This document shows positions 25,520-36,113 of a stretch of 64,000 nucleotides of DNA, piece after piece (the first letter of the stretch is position 1; every line of letters begins with the position of its first letter). Both the position numbers and the translations under genes were made by a program. Below the pieces are notes generated by a model. The model had not been told where the DNA came from and made no database searches. It saw only the letters and a program-made list of their open reading frames with translations. Location of the stretch: NCBI GenBank assembly GCA_947172415.1, contig OX359197.1, positions 6,821,673 to 6,885,672 on the forward strand, given 5' to 3'. This DNA is from Chondrosia reniformis. Taxonomy: Eukaryota > Porifera > Demospongiae > Chondrillida > Chondrillidae.

Positions 25520-26560
25520 TTGCAGCTGTTGCTATGGTAATCTTGTTATTTAGATGTAACCATGGTAATTTGTACTTGGTTGGTTGTATGAACTTTTTGT
25601 TCTTAAATGTCATGGCATGTTTTCCTCAAGTCTGACTAGAATGATAAGAATTGTTCTTATAGTTGTCTATATCAGTCCAGGCCAATAATAACAATACATT
25701 TTCAGCATGTTTACTCCCAGGTTCATACTGCTGTGGGTTTCATTTTTTTGTTTACCTAAACTAGCTGTAGCTATTTTTTTTATATTTTGTGTCTTAAAGT
25801 GATGAAGGAAGGTAATGTTAGGTTAACCAAAGGAATCCCAAACTTGTGTTTCATACAGTTTGGCTTTAATCCATAGCTCTCAGCTAATGTTCTCCAGCCA
25901 AACCAGTATGTGTCAGTGCTCAGCTGGAAAGCTCCTTGGCCATGTACAAGCCATTTATTAGGTCAGCAATTAGTTTCAAGTGTCTTTATGCCCTGGAGCC
26001 AGGTATCTGGCTGTTCAGTTGAAGCATAACTAGCTGCTTGGGTTTCAAAGTTATCCTTCTTCCAAAGTAGGTCATGTCAGTTTGTATTCTTTGTGTGATA
26101 ATCATTTCGGATGTTAGGATTATTTGTGATTGACTATTACTTAGAGAACTTTGTTAGAATGTTCTAGTCCAGATCATTGTTATGAACAGTTATGGGGAAT
26201 AACAAAGAACAATGGCAGGTCTAGCACAAAGCAAATTATTAATTGTCCTATGACAAGGAATGATATTTGTTACAATGGCCACAGTTCAATAAGAACCTTT
26301 GAATAATAGCCATGGATTACCATATATGGCAACAGTTAAATAACAAATTTTCAGAATGGAAGCAAAGTAATTGCCATGGAAACACTTGGTGCTTAATTAG
26401 ATGTAACTGGCATGTATCTTAATCCTCAATTATAGTAAATATTAATGACTCAAGCTTAAAGTAGCAATTGGTTAACTTGGAGGTAATCTGTAGAACTGAA
26501 AACTATACTCAATACTGCTACAATCTGTACCAAACTTTCCAAACAATTCTATGCCATCTG
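25520..26560 (+). repeat. Diverged dispersed repeat, copy 2
   Basis: Counterpart of 20680-21250: CAGGCCAATAATAAC, ACTTGTGTTTCATACAG, ATAGCTCTCAGCTAATG and CAGCTGGAAAGCTCC, with TTTCCAAACAATTCTATGCC near 26535. It is rearranged or interrupted relative to copy 1. Confidence 0.5.
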
Positions 26561-27228
26561 CATGTGATCAGTAGCCCTGCATGTGATCAGATAAACTTTG
26601 TGGATTACTTGTATAATTCTATTGAATGTATATGTTATGCACTGATATGGGGTAAGACTGTATTGGAGTGCTCATCACAAAACAACTCGTGCAATAGCAA
26701 TTCTATTACAGGTCATTTTTTAAGCATTACCATATATAGCAATAGTTCATTAACCACCATTCATGTAGAATGAGAATAACAGCACATGCAAGCAATTGCT
26801 GTGAAAAGAATATAAGGAATTCTTGGCCAATTTGCTATATATATACACATTTGACTTGCAAGATTATTTATGTCAAGAAAGTTACGGCTATATAGTTTGT
26901 ACTTACTAGCTGTGTATGTATGCTGCATTGTTTTAATAAAAAGTTTAACATATACTTGTATACTAAAGACAAAGATAATTACAATACTATACAAATACCA
27001 CTAAAGAAAACAGAAATAATATTATGTATATGTGTCAAATTTACAGTAATTCATTTTCAAATTCTTATAATAAAAATAATTTTTTTCCCAGTACACAGTA
27101 TATGAAATAACAAATTATATTATTTAAACTGAAAACATTTCTTATTATGTATATTAGTATTGTAGTATATACGTAGTTATACTTAATATATATCATATAA
27201 AGTGGTGGAAGGTTCACATATAATCTTG
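26561..27228. other. AT-rich intergenic sequence downstream of HADHB
   Basis: No gene was recognised. The short open frames on both strands show no family features. It includes the 3' flank of the minus-strand HADHB gene. Confidence 0.5.
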
Positions 27229-30200
27229 CTAGGGATAGCGTTCGACAATCATGGCGTGACCTTGTCCACCTGCAGCACATGCTGCCACAAGGCCAAACTT
27301 TCCATTCTCCTTTATCAACCGGTTGGTAGCCATGGTAACCAGACGACATCCTGTAGCCCCAAAAGGATGTCCAAGAGAGAGAGATCCTCCCCAAAGGTTA
27401 AACTTGTCCATTGGAACACTGCCGACCTACGTGGGAAGGGCATATGATGCAGCACATACTTCAAACTAAGACATTCCATCAAACACTGGAATAGCAAATG
27501 AAGTGTGTTACCTTTTCTGAGCGATTCATATAATTCCTGGCAAACCAATCAGAATCCATTGCTTTAAGGTTAGCTAAGATTTGTCCCTACAATAACATAA
27601 TACAGTCATCAAACACTTCTATATATAGCCCGTACATGGGAAATAATGACATAGACTAATCGAATTACAGTCGGCTCTTAAAGTCCCAGTAAAACCTGTA
27701 TTAGTAGTCACTTCCAAATTACAGTCGGCTCTTAAAGTCCAGTAAAACCTGTATTAGTAGTCACTTCCAAATTACAGTCGGCTCTTAAAGTCCAGTAAAA
27801 TCTGTATTAGTAGTCACTTCCAAATTACAGTCGGCTCTTAAAGTCCAGTAAAACCTGTATTAGTAGTCACTTCCAAATTACAGTCGGCTCTTAAAGTCCA
27901 GTAAAACCTGTATTAGTAGTCACTTCCAAATTACAGTCGGCTCTTAAAGTCCCAGTAAAATCTGTATTAGTAGTCACCTCTGAATTACAGTCTATAACCT
28001 ACTGTATGTTATATCTGTAACACCTGACTAATAACTTACTGCAAAGGCTTCATGAAATTCAAACACATCAATGTCTGAAAGCTTTAGTCCTGCCTTCATA
28101 AGAACTTTAGGTGTTGCATAGGCAGGTCTATAAAGAGGAAACCAATTGTTACACACCACATGCATGATATTAAAACTCGCCACACTCCTCTTTAGTTCTC
28201 TTCCTTTCCCACTCCCTCCTTTTCCCTCTCTCTATCTCTCCCATTTCCCACTTTTCCTCTCTCTCTCTCCCTTCCCTGTCCTTCAGTTCCTCCAAAGTAA
28301 TGAAGCACAAGATGCACTTACCCAAGAAGAAGCTGATCTTTGGGGTCTTGTGACACAAACAGGTAATCTCTGATGTAGGCTTTGGGTTTTAGGCCTAATT
28401 CCTTAGCCTTTGCCTCTGACATTAAAAGTACTGAAGAGGCACCATCAGTCTGCACAGTACAGAACAGAGCAACAACCATTAGTAGCCATTTAAAAAAATG
28501 GAGGAAGAGTAACCCTATGTCAGTGTGTTATTGAGTAGGTATAGTAGGAGAATTATGCAATCATGTTGTCATGGTGATTGACCAAAAATGAAGAGTTGGC
28601 AGCAGTGATGGTTCCGTGTGGTTTGATGAAGGCAGCTTTCAATTTACTCATCTGTTCCAAAGAGGAGACTCGGACTCCATTATCCTTCTTCACCGCATCA
28701 CTCTTACCTGTAACCAACCAATCAAATTGCAGCATTAATCTTTTCAAAATCACATACACGTACAAGGAGGAGGATGCAACATGAGGTAGAGCTCACCTGG
28801 TACAAACACTGAAAGGAGGTCGGACAAGAGTCCATCCTGTGTAACAAGTAGGAAACTCATTGAAACAGTTAAAATTAGGTAGTTGATCTATTTAATCAAT
28901 AGCATAATTATGTATCAGCAGGATATTACGCGTGTCCATAGCTTATTGAACGTATATACAATAATCAATTTATGGACTTTCCTTCTGCATAGTCATTTTA
29001 CAAGCAAGACTAGTATGCAGCAGGTCAGGTACTCTTTATACGCTATTCACACATACGTAGATAGGCTATCAGAAGATATTATGTTAGACACACACAGCCA
29101 TAGACTAACATTATACGCCTTCTCTGCAAAGGAATGAGAACGCTGGGCATACGCATCTTGCTCCTCCCTTGAGATGTTGAAAGCTGCTGCAAGTCTACAC
29201 CATGACAACACACCATGTGATTAAAGGATATATTTCTTACTTGAGGAATAGGGATACAATACATAGTTTTACAGGTTGCTTTCAGACCTACGTACCCAAT
29301 CACATGATAATCACATGTTGAGGGGAGATGTCAATAAATGTGGGCTAGTATAAAGTGTTAGGTTGGGGTCTCGTGAAAGATGGAGAGTGATTCAAACAAA
29401 TCTAAAATCTATCTCCTCAAGCATGTCTCACTTATGAGGTACCACTGCTGGTTACCTTGCCAACTGGTTACCATGCCTACCTATCAGCGCTGTGAGGTAC
29501 CACTCTACTGACTGCTGGTTACCATGCCAACTGGTTACCATGCCTACCTATCAGCGCTGTGTCCCATCACTTCATTTGTGGAGAATTCTGAAATGGCTGG
29601 CAGCTCAAGAGAGAGATTCTTCAATCCAACTGATGCTAGGATACCAAGACGCTGCATCACGCTCTTTGCTCTGTTCATCTTCAGGAGTCCCTTCCTCAGG
29701 CCTCGGGACAATCTGATTGGGACATCACTCATAATGTCCACGCCTCCAGCTATCACTGTGTCTGCTTGACCACTCCTAATTTGAGAGACACCTGCAATTT
29801 GAGGTTATAAAACATAATTTCCTTTCACGATAGAGAATATTACATACGTAGGGACTTTCATGGTATAAGGTAGTTAAATTCTCTTTTTCTATAAAAATTA
29901 ATTTAATAATTTAAACAGATACTAAATCAAAGTACATGTACTTGTAGTACAATGCTAGATTTTCCATACCTCTAATGGTGCTTCTGGTAAAGGAGGTAGG
30001 TTGCTTGCAAAGTGAAACTCAGTAAAACCTGCCTAATGCAGTCAACTCTTGGATTAAACTTATTAGAGAGATGGTTGCATTATAGAAACCCTTTTGCAAA
30101 GCCCAATACATTTCTGCCAGGACTTTAAGAGCCGACTGTAATTCGGAAGTGACTACTAATACAGGTTTTACTGTACTTTGCACAAGAGTAAAGACAGGTA

Positions 30201-31545
30201 TTTGGTGTTACGAACCAGTGGAGATGGCCATGTTGGAGGAGATGCATGCCATGGTCACTGTGTGGCAGGGTATTCCGAGGGGCAGGCCGGCGCCAAGGGC
30301 CGCCTCTCTGGCAATGTTGCTTGTTTTAACTTCTTGAATGACGGTTCCCACGACGATATGCTCTATCACACCTGAGAGTGACCAATCAAATTAGATAACA
30401 AAGGTTCTGATCCAATCATCTTTGATCAAAAGACTAGTATAAAAATCTATAAAATATCTATATCTAAAAGCTATTAAAGCAGGAAGAATAGGGTTTTCTC
30501 CTTAGTTAAAATGGAAGACCCTGGGATGATACTGAGTGCTTATTACACAGAGGTGATGCTCTAATCCTATGGAGTGTGTTTGGCCCATTTGAAAGATATT
30601 CAGGATCTTCAATATTGACCCTTGTAACTAGGCAACTATTTAAAAATAAACTTGTGTACCTAAAGGACTCACTCACTCTTATCAATCCCTGTCTTTTTCA
30701 CTATTCCTTGCACAGCCCACCTTATCAAATCGTAAGCAAGGACATCGTTGTAACTAGGATACATAAACAGGGAATTTGGTAAAACAAACAACAATAAACA
30801 ATAAACAATTCCTACTGATAATGATCTTTGTCTTTTTGTTACTTTTATTACCAACTACTTTATAACAGTACTTTATAGGTACATACCAGAAGGATACCAC
30901 GTCTGCCAGACCTTACAATTGAAATGGCTACACACTTGTGCACCAATCATTCAGCTGCTTACTCAGTGCCGCTGACAACAAAGGGTGTCCTGGCTCCATC
31001 AACCAGCACCACATTCCTCCCACCTGTCTGGGTAGCCACTGCCCTAACAGCTACTATCTCTGGAGCTTTGGACACGCCCTTCAATCCTCCTAGATAAAAG
31101 CATACATATTCCCACATGATGAACACGCCCACATGATGAACACGCCCACTTTAGCAGAGGACAGCCTAGCTAATGCACGTGTATACTCTCTTTTACTACT
31201 TTCACAGTTTATAGTAATTATAAACTGCTATTTAATACAGAACTCCAGACCGGACGTTGCAATCGGTAATCGGTAAAAAGGTTATCGCTACATGTCGTCG
31301 CGAGTGCTAACCGATTACCGATTGCAATGTCCGGTCTGGACAACCGATCCAAAAAGTATTGTAGTATCAATGAATTTTTAACTTTTAATTCTTCTAACTG
31401 CACTAAAATGTGGGCGTCTCTCTATTTTGTATCACAATCATGTAATGAATAGTCTCTTAGCGTATCAATGCACCGTTACTTACTTACCAGGACGTCTCAG
31501 TTGTTGGAAAAGATTTCCAAATTTTAGGGACCTCGTCGCAGCCAT
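27229..31545 (-). CDS. HADHB: Mitochondrial trifunctional enzyme subunit beta (3-ketoacyl-CoA thiolase)
   Basis: Catalyses the last, thiolytic step of long-chain fatty acid beta-oxidation in mitochondria, with the alpha subunit. Exons (minus): 31545-31488, 31089-30963, 30753-30677, 30371-30216, 29791-29548, 29194-29119, 28836-28797, 28707-28583, 28449-28322, 28127-28040, 27586-27512, 27426-27229; 463 residues against 474 in human. The N-terminus [20 protein letters not shown] is basic and Ser/Leu-rich, consistent with a transit peptide. The nucleophile Cys lies in VTMACISSN, the catalytic His in FEFHEAFA, the second Cys in [10 protein letters not shown], and the thiolase loop is [29 protein letters not shown] and [15 protein letters not shown] are specific to the beta subunit. 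In-frame joining after 29119 requires a GC donor (AAG|GCGTAT). It is divergent from the methyltransferase-like gene on the right. Confidence 0.96.
27664..27990. repeat. 53-bp tandem array built from a MITE terminus (about 6 copies)
   Basis: Each unit contains CAGTAAAACCTGTATTAG, TAGTCACTTCCAAATTAC and AGTCGGCTCTTAAAGTCC. This matches the reverse complement of the right end of the MITE at 30020-30175. Units start at 27664, 27718, 27771, 27824, 27877 and 27930, with a partial seventh. It lies in a HADHB intron. Confidence 0.92.
28195..28290. repeat. Pyrimidine-rich tract in HADHB intron
   Basis: CTCTCTC/CCTTTCC low-complexity sequence between HADHB exons 9 and 10. Confidence 0.8.
29440..29561 (-). 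repeat. 67-bp duplication of a HADHB exon end with its splice donor
   Basis: The minus-strand exon ending at 29548 (CACAGCGCTGATAG|GTAGGC) is followed 67 bp into the intron by a second copy of the same junction (TATCAGCGC on + at 29482 and 29549). Flanking CTGGTTACC-GCCAACTGG is also duplicated, so a decoy donor with matching exon sequence lies in the intron. Confidence 0.9.
30020..30175. mobile_element. MITE with CAGTAAAACCTG inverted ends
   Basis: About 154 bp. CAGTAAAACCTG at 30020-30031 and CAGGTTTTACTG at 30162-30173 are perfect 12-bp inverted repeats, followed by TA on the right; the left TA is lost. It is non-coding and lies about 40 bp inside the HADHB intron after the exon ending at 30216. 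Related to 800-977 and the source sequence of the 27664-27990 array. Confidence 0.85.
31244..31340. mobile_element. 97-bp foldback element with 31-bp inverted arms
   Basis: Arms 31244-31274 (starting TCCAGACCGGACGTTGCA) and 31310-31340 (ending GCAATGTCCGGTCTGGA) are complementary with one mismatch; the internal part is about 35 bp. It lies in HADHB intron 1, about 150 bp from exon 1, and is GC-richer than its surroundings. A small MITE is the simplest reading; a structured regulatory RNA is the alternative. Confidence 0.88.
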
Positions 31546-31664
31546 TTTACTATGTGACGTCACCAGGCTGCGTCAATGAACACGTGACTTATTGTTTATT
31601 AACCTCAGTCTACAATCAGTTGGGAAGAGAAGAGATAATACACTTGAATCCATCCACGTAGAAT
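31546..31664. promoter_or_regulatory. Divergent promoter between HADHB and PCMTD-like gene
   Basis: Only 119 bp separate the two start codons, so both promoters must share this space or overlap the first exons. It holds a perfect CRE palindrome TGACGTCA (31555-31562) and an E-box CACGTG (31581-31586). GCCATTTT at 31541-31548 covers the HADHB start. Function is inferred from motif and position only. Confidence 0.65.
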
Positions 31665-34600
31665 ATGGGCGGTGTTGTTAGCGCCGCAGACAATAATGAC
31701 GACTTGGTTGACAACCTTTGTCAGGCTGACTACATCAGAAGACCGGAAGTGGAGACTGTCTTCAGGAAAATAGACAGGGGTATATACCTTGATTCTTTTC
31801 TGTGAACGTTTTTCTCTTTTTTATTGAGCAGCGTGGGCTGGTCCAACACGACCCTGAAATTAGATGTAATATTTGTAATACAAACATTATTACGAATGTT
31901 GAAAGTCGATGGTTTTATTTTAATCATCATTAAACAGAGATTAATTATTTATTGTTTACAATAGAAACTTATGATTTGTACAAGTCTTTGTCTTTATCAC
32001 TACAAGCTATATACCCCTCCTACTTACCAAGGCACCCGCCCCTCCTACTTGACCAGTCTACTCGCCTCTCCTACTTACCAAGGCTACCCGCCCCTCCTAC
32101 TTGACCAGTCTACCCACCCCTCCCATTTACCAAGGCTACCCGCCCCTCCTACTTGACCAGTCTACCCGCCCCTCCTACTTGACCAGTCCACCCACCCCTC
32201 CTACTTGACCAGTCCACCCACCCCTCCTACTTGACCAGTCCACCCACCCCTCCTACTTGACCAGTCTACCCGCCCCTCCTACTTGACCAGTCCACCCACC
32301 CCTCCTACTTGACCAGTCCACCCACCCCTCCTACTTGACCAGTCCACCCACCCCTCCTACTTGACCAGTCCACCCACCCCTCCTACTTGACCAGTCCACC
32401 CACCCCTCCTACTTGACCAGTCCACCCACCCCTCCTACTTGACCAGTCCACCCGCCTCTCCTACTTGACCAGTCTACCCGCCCCTCCTACTTGACCAGTC
32501 CACCCACCCCTCCTACTTGACCAGTCCACCCACCCCTCCTACTTGACCAGTCCACCCACCCCTCCTACTTGACCAGTCCACCCACCCCTCCTACTTGACC
32601 AGTCTACCAGCCCCGCCTACTTACCAAGGCTACCCGCCCCTCCTACTTGACCAGTCTACCCACCCCTCCTTTCTTTTAGTGAGTGTTTTTTCCACACTCA
32701 GGTTTCTACATCGTGTCAAGTGACGAGAAGGAAAAGTTGGATGCCTACACGGACAGTGCTTGGCGCAAAGGAAATCTACACCTCTCCGCTCCCTGCATTT
32801 ACACAAAGGCCATGGAAGCATTAGATTTCAAGTTGAACTGCTCGTTCCTGAACATTGGGAGCGGCACTGGTTATCTGTCCACCATGGTTGGCCTCCTCAT
32901 TGGATCCGGTGGAATCAACCATGGAGTCGAACTCTACGAGTCTAATGTGGAATATGCCAGATCAAAATTGGACGAGTTCAAGTTGACTTCTCCATGGTAC
33001 GACCCAGCGTTGTTTGGTGATCCCCATTTTGTGGTTGGAAACGGCCTACTGCTGAGCTCAAACAACAGGCGCTATGATCGCATCTACTGTGGCGCAGCAT
33101 GCACCACTACGGAATCACAGGAACTGTTTCGGAGCCTGCTGGAGATCAATGGGGTACTTGTTATGCCAACTGAGAGCCAGGTAAGCGGACTGCTCCCATT
33201 CACGAATTACCAATGCACCATTTTCTTACATGCGTACTGCATCTATTTTAGAGTAAGCACCTATAGGGAACTAAACCTAGTGAGAACTTTGAATGAGGAT
33301 ACAAGAGTTTTCTCCTTCTTCTCATCTTATTCTCCACTGGGCCAGACAGTTATTTCTGGGAATTCCACCCTTCATCAGTGACTTGGGAATCTTTGTCTTC
33401 TTGTTGATCTCTCAGGTATCAGGAATTCTTATTTTACCCGGGAAGCCATTAGCCAAAGGCTACTATAACTGGCACCCAGAACCTGAATCCAGAGTCTTTG
33501 TCCTTGGCAGTCATGTCACATTCAGGGCTTAGCTTGGAGACATCTTTAGGGGAAGTTTCCTAAAATAATTATCTTTTTCTTTACACTTTGTACTATATGT
33601 TTCTAACTTTGATGTTGAATGTAATATCCCTCTTTACCCATTCAAAAGATACTTTAGACTTGTTTGTTAAATAAGACTTGAACTTTGAAGGCATTCACCT
33701 AAGACAGTCATGTGACTACCATGTGATTGTCACCTGTCTAGGCTATTTTTGAGATGTAGTTTACTTGTTGTGTGTACAGCTGGTAGCAATAACCAGGTTA
33801 GGAGAAGAAGAGTTTAGGACAGACGTTATACTGTCAAGTGTGGCCTTTGCTCCACTGATCTCACCCTCTGCCGAGAAGAATGAAGATTTGGCTTCATTCA
33901 CCATTGGTTAGTTGGCTGAAATCCACAAACAGGTCTTCTCAATGTTTTCCGCTATGTATACTGAAAAACTGTACTTTACAGACAGTACTAGTAATATCAT
34001 TACTTTTGATTTGACAATATACAGTTTCTATGGTTACGTAAGGGACCTAATTTATTTGGCTCTTTGTGTGACTGGATCAAATGTACATATATGTGTAGTA
34101 TGAATATTTGGGACTCAATTGAACAACCACTTTAAACAAGTGACTGTCCAAGAGAGATGACTACGTATATCAAGCAGGGCCATTGTACCCACGTTCTGTG
34201 TTTGGTGTATGTTTTTTTTCTTTTTTTGAAACTTCAGAGAGTATATGAGTCATGTGGTAGTCATGTGACATCTGTCATGTGATAGTCATGTGACTTCTGT
34301 CCTTGTGGTTTTAGGATACCAGATACCTACTCTTAAAGAGATATGTCGCTTGAGCACTTTGACCAGACTGAAAAGAGAACGGTATAAAGATATTGACAAC
34401 CTACCTCTCCCAACTCCAATGAAGACCTTTTTGAAGAATGGGCGTGACAGCTGGGGTCCGCCTCTCCCCGCCCCCAAGAAGCTTTGTCCAATTGATCACA
34501 GTAAACATGATGCTGAAATGAGTGAAGAAGAGGCCATGGCTTGTGGGTTAGGGGAAGGTGCCCGAGGAAGACAGCGGAGGAGAGGCTCAAGGTTAGTGTC

Positions 34601-35474
34601 CCAAATTATCAAATGATTATTGAGTCATTCTACCCTTGGGATATTCAGCTCATTTATTGCATACATCTTTGATTTTTGAAGCGTCTAGAAGTATGTCTTT
34701 GGTGAACTGTTGATATTTACAGTGGACAAGAGTTAAAGTTTTCCATATTGTTGTGTTGGTTGTTGATTTGAAAGGAAAAGGCAAACTATATAGTCGTTAC
34801 TAAGTAAATGTCACATGCAGCAAATGTGTACGAGTTAGTTCATGTCACTCAGTTCTAGCTGAATAATTATGTCAGCATAATAATTATAATTTAACTATTT
34901 TAAATCATTATGTTTCATTTCAATTTCAAAATCTAGACAAGAGATTCAGTTTGGGTTTCATGGTGCACCTGGTCGTAGAATAATGTTGTGTACTGTCAAT
35001 GGGGTTGCCATGGAGATTCCTCTTAACAACTTCCTGGGTGACCCCAATAGCAGCAATGGAGATGAGGATTCTGATGATGACAATGTTGGTGGACTAGAGG
35101 GTCACCTCGATGATTCTGATGGCATGATGATGGAAAGTGATCAAGATATGGACAACAGTCATGCTATGCAAAGTGATGGGAGTAAAGAGGCTTTAGGAAG
35201 TGAATCCTCTAAGGAGAAGAATTCTCCAGGATTAGTGGAAGAGAAACCTGTTGAGAAGCAGGCAAGTACAGAAAGTCAGAACAACAATGATGACCAGAAG
35301 TCATCTGGGAGAGGTAATTGGTTTAAGAAACTCTTCAAGAAGAAGAAATCAAATTCAGAAAGTAAAGAAGAAAGTACTAGTGTAGCTAGTACTCCTTCAC
35401 AAGAACTACAATACGAAGATTTTGCTGAGTGTAAAGATGACAATAAACATTCAGAAGATGATCAATCTGACTAA
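31665..35474 (+). CDS. PCMTD: PCMTD-type protein-L-isoaspartate O-methyltransferase domain protein
   Basis: Exons 31665-31779, 32702-33180, 33780-33906, 34315-34591 and 34937-35474 give 511 residues, longer than vertebrate PCMTD1/2 (about 360). The start MGGVVSAADNNDDLVDNL and KGNLHLSAPCIYTKAMEAL are family-specific, and motif I for S-adenosylmethionine binding is LNIGSGTGYLSTMVG. Vertebrate PCMTDs bind Elongin B/C and Cullin 5 and act as proposed substrate receptors. Here GYQIPTLKEICRLSTL resembles a BC-box and NLPLPTPMKTFL a Cul5-box, at about residues 241-275. A basic stretch (GARGRQRRRGSR) follows, then a ~165-residue acidic Ser/Asp/Glu/Lys-rich tail ending in NKHSEDDQSD. The family's N-terminal Gly suggests myristoylation, as proposed for the vertebrate proteins. 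Its promoter is shared with HADHB. Confidence 0.93.
32020..32672. repeat. 27-bp minisatellite (about 23 copies)
   Basis: The unit contains CCTCCTACTTGACCAGTC followed by CACCCACCC, with variants TACCAAGGC and TACCCGCCC. It fills intron 1 of the PCMTD-like gene and ends about 30 bp before the acceptor region. Confidence 0.95.
33247..33411 (+). mobile_element. Dispersed repeat family R1, copy 2
   Basis: A near-complete copy: CCTATAGGGAACTAAACC, then AATGAGGATACAAGAG, CTCCACTGGGCCAGACAG, GGGAATTCCACCCTTCATC and ATCTTTGTCTTCTTGTT. It lies in intron 2 of the PCMTD-like gene and extends the upstream exon's reading frame artificially. Confidence 0.85.
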
Positions 35475-36113
35475 TTTTCCATTGTTGTTTGTTCTAAGTA
35501 ACTTTATCACATTTGAATCACATGCATGCATGTATACACTGCCTGCACCATGTTTGTGTCATTGCTCAATATATACTTATATATATAACTTGGCAGACAA
35601 CTTTTAAAGGCATTGCAAATTATAATGTATAATATAATCTTGTTTCTAATTAAAAATTTGAATGTGCTTTGTCATGCAATCATCATGATCAATAATGGGG
35701 ATTTCTTCTATACCAAACTTGTCTTTGAGATGTATGGTTCACCTGTAGTCTTTTGAGTGTCTTGTGATTGCTGGAGAGTGCCTAACCTCCAGCAATCACC
35801 ATCAGTTGCTGAAGAGGACCCCATGGAGGGTTGAAACGTCAGACTCCACAAAAACAATCTGCGTCTCTAGATGCTCAAAGATGATTGGATGATTGATGTG
35901 TGTATTTATTCATAATTTGAATTTAGACAGAATAATTTGTAAGATTATATATATATGTTTATTATACATATATATATAATAGGTATACATATAATCTCCA
36001 TAATATTAGATGTGCACTTTATTAATCTTCTATATCTATAGCATTATAGTGTCCAATATAAGCTTAGTAAAGTATAGTGTGTAAGTGGTAAAAATGATCT
36101 TTTAGAGTCGTCT
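35475..36113. other. Intergenic spacer between convergent PCMTD-like and CLYBL genes
   Basis: Contains the 3' flanks of both genes, ATTAAA at about 35649, a 13-bp hairpin (35764-35799), a hammerhead-like motif (35809-35840) and TATATA-rich sequence near 35945-35985. Confidence 0.6.
35764..35840 (+). other. Hairpin plus hammerhead-ribozyme-like core
   Basis: A perfect 13-bp stem (35764-35776 with 35787-35799) is followed by CTGAAGA at 35809-35815, a stem-loop with GACCC at 35817-35821 pairing GGGTT at 35828-35832, then GAAAC and GTC ending at 35840. The order CUGANGA - stem II - GAAA - GUC is the hammerhead core. Such cores are known in Penelope-like retroelements of animals. Stem I pairing is weak and no reverse transcriptase lies nearby, so this may be a retroelement relic or a chance match. 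Confidence 0.4.
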
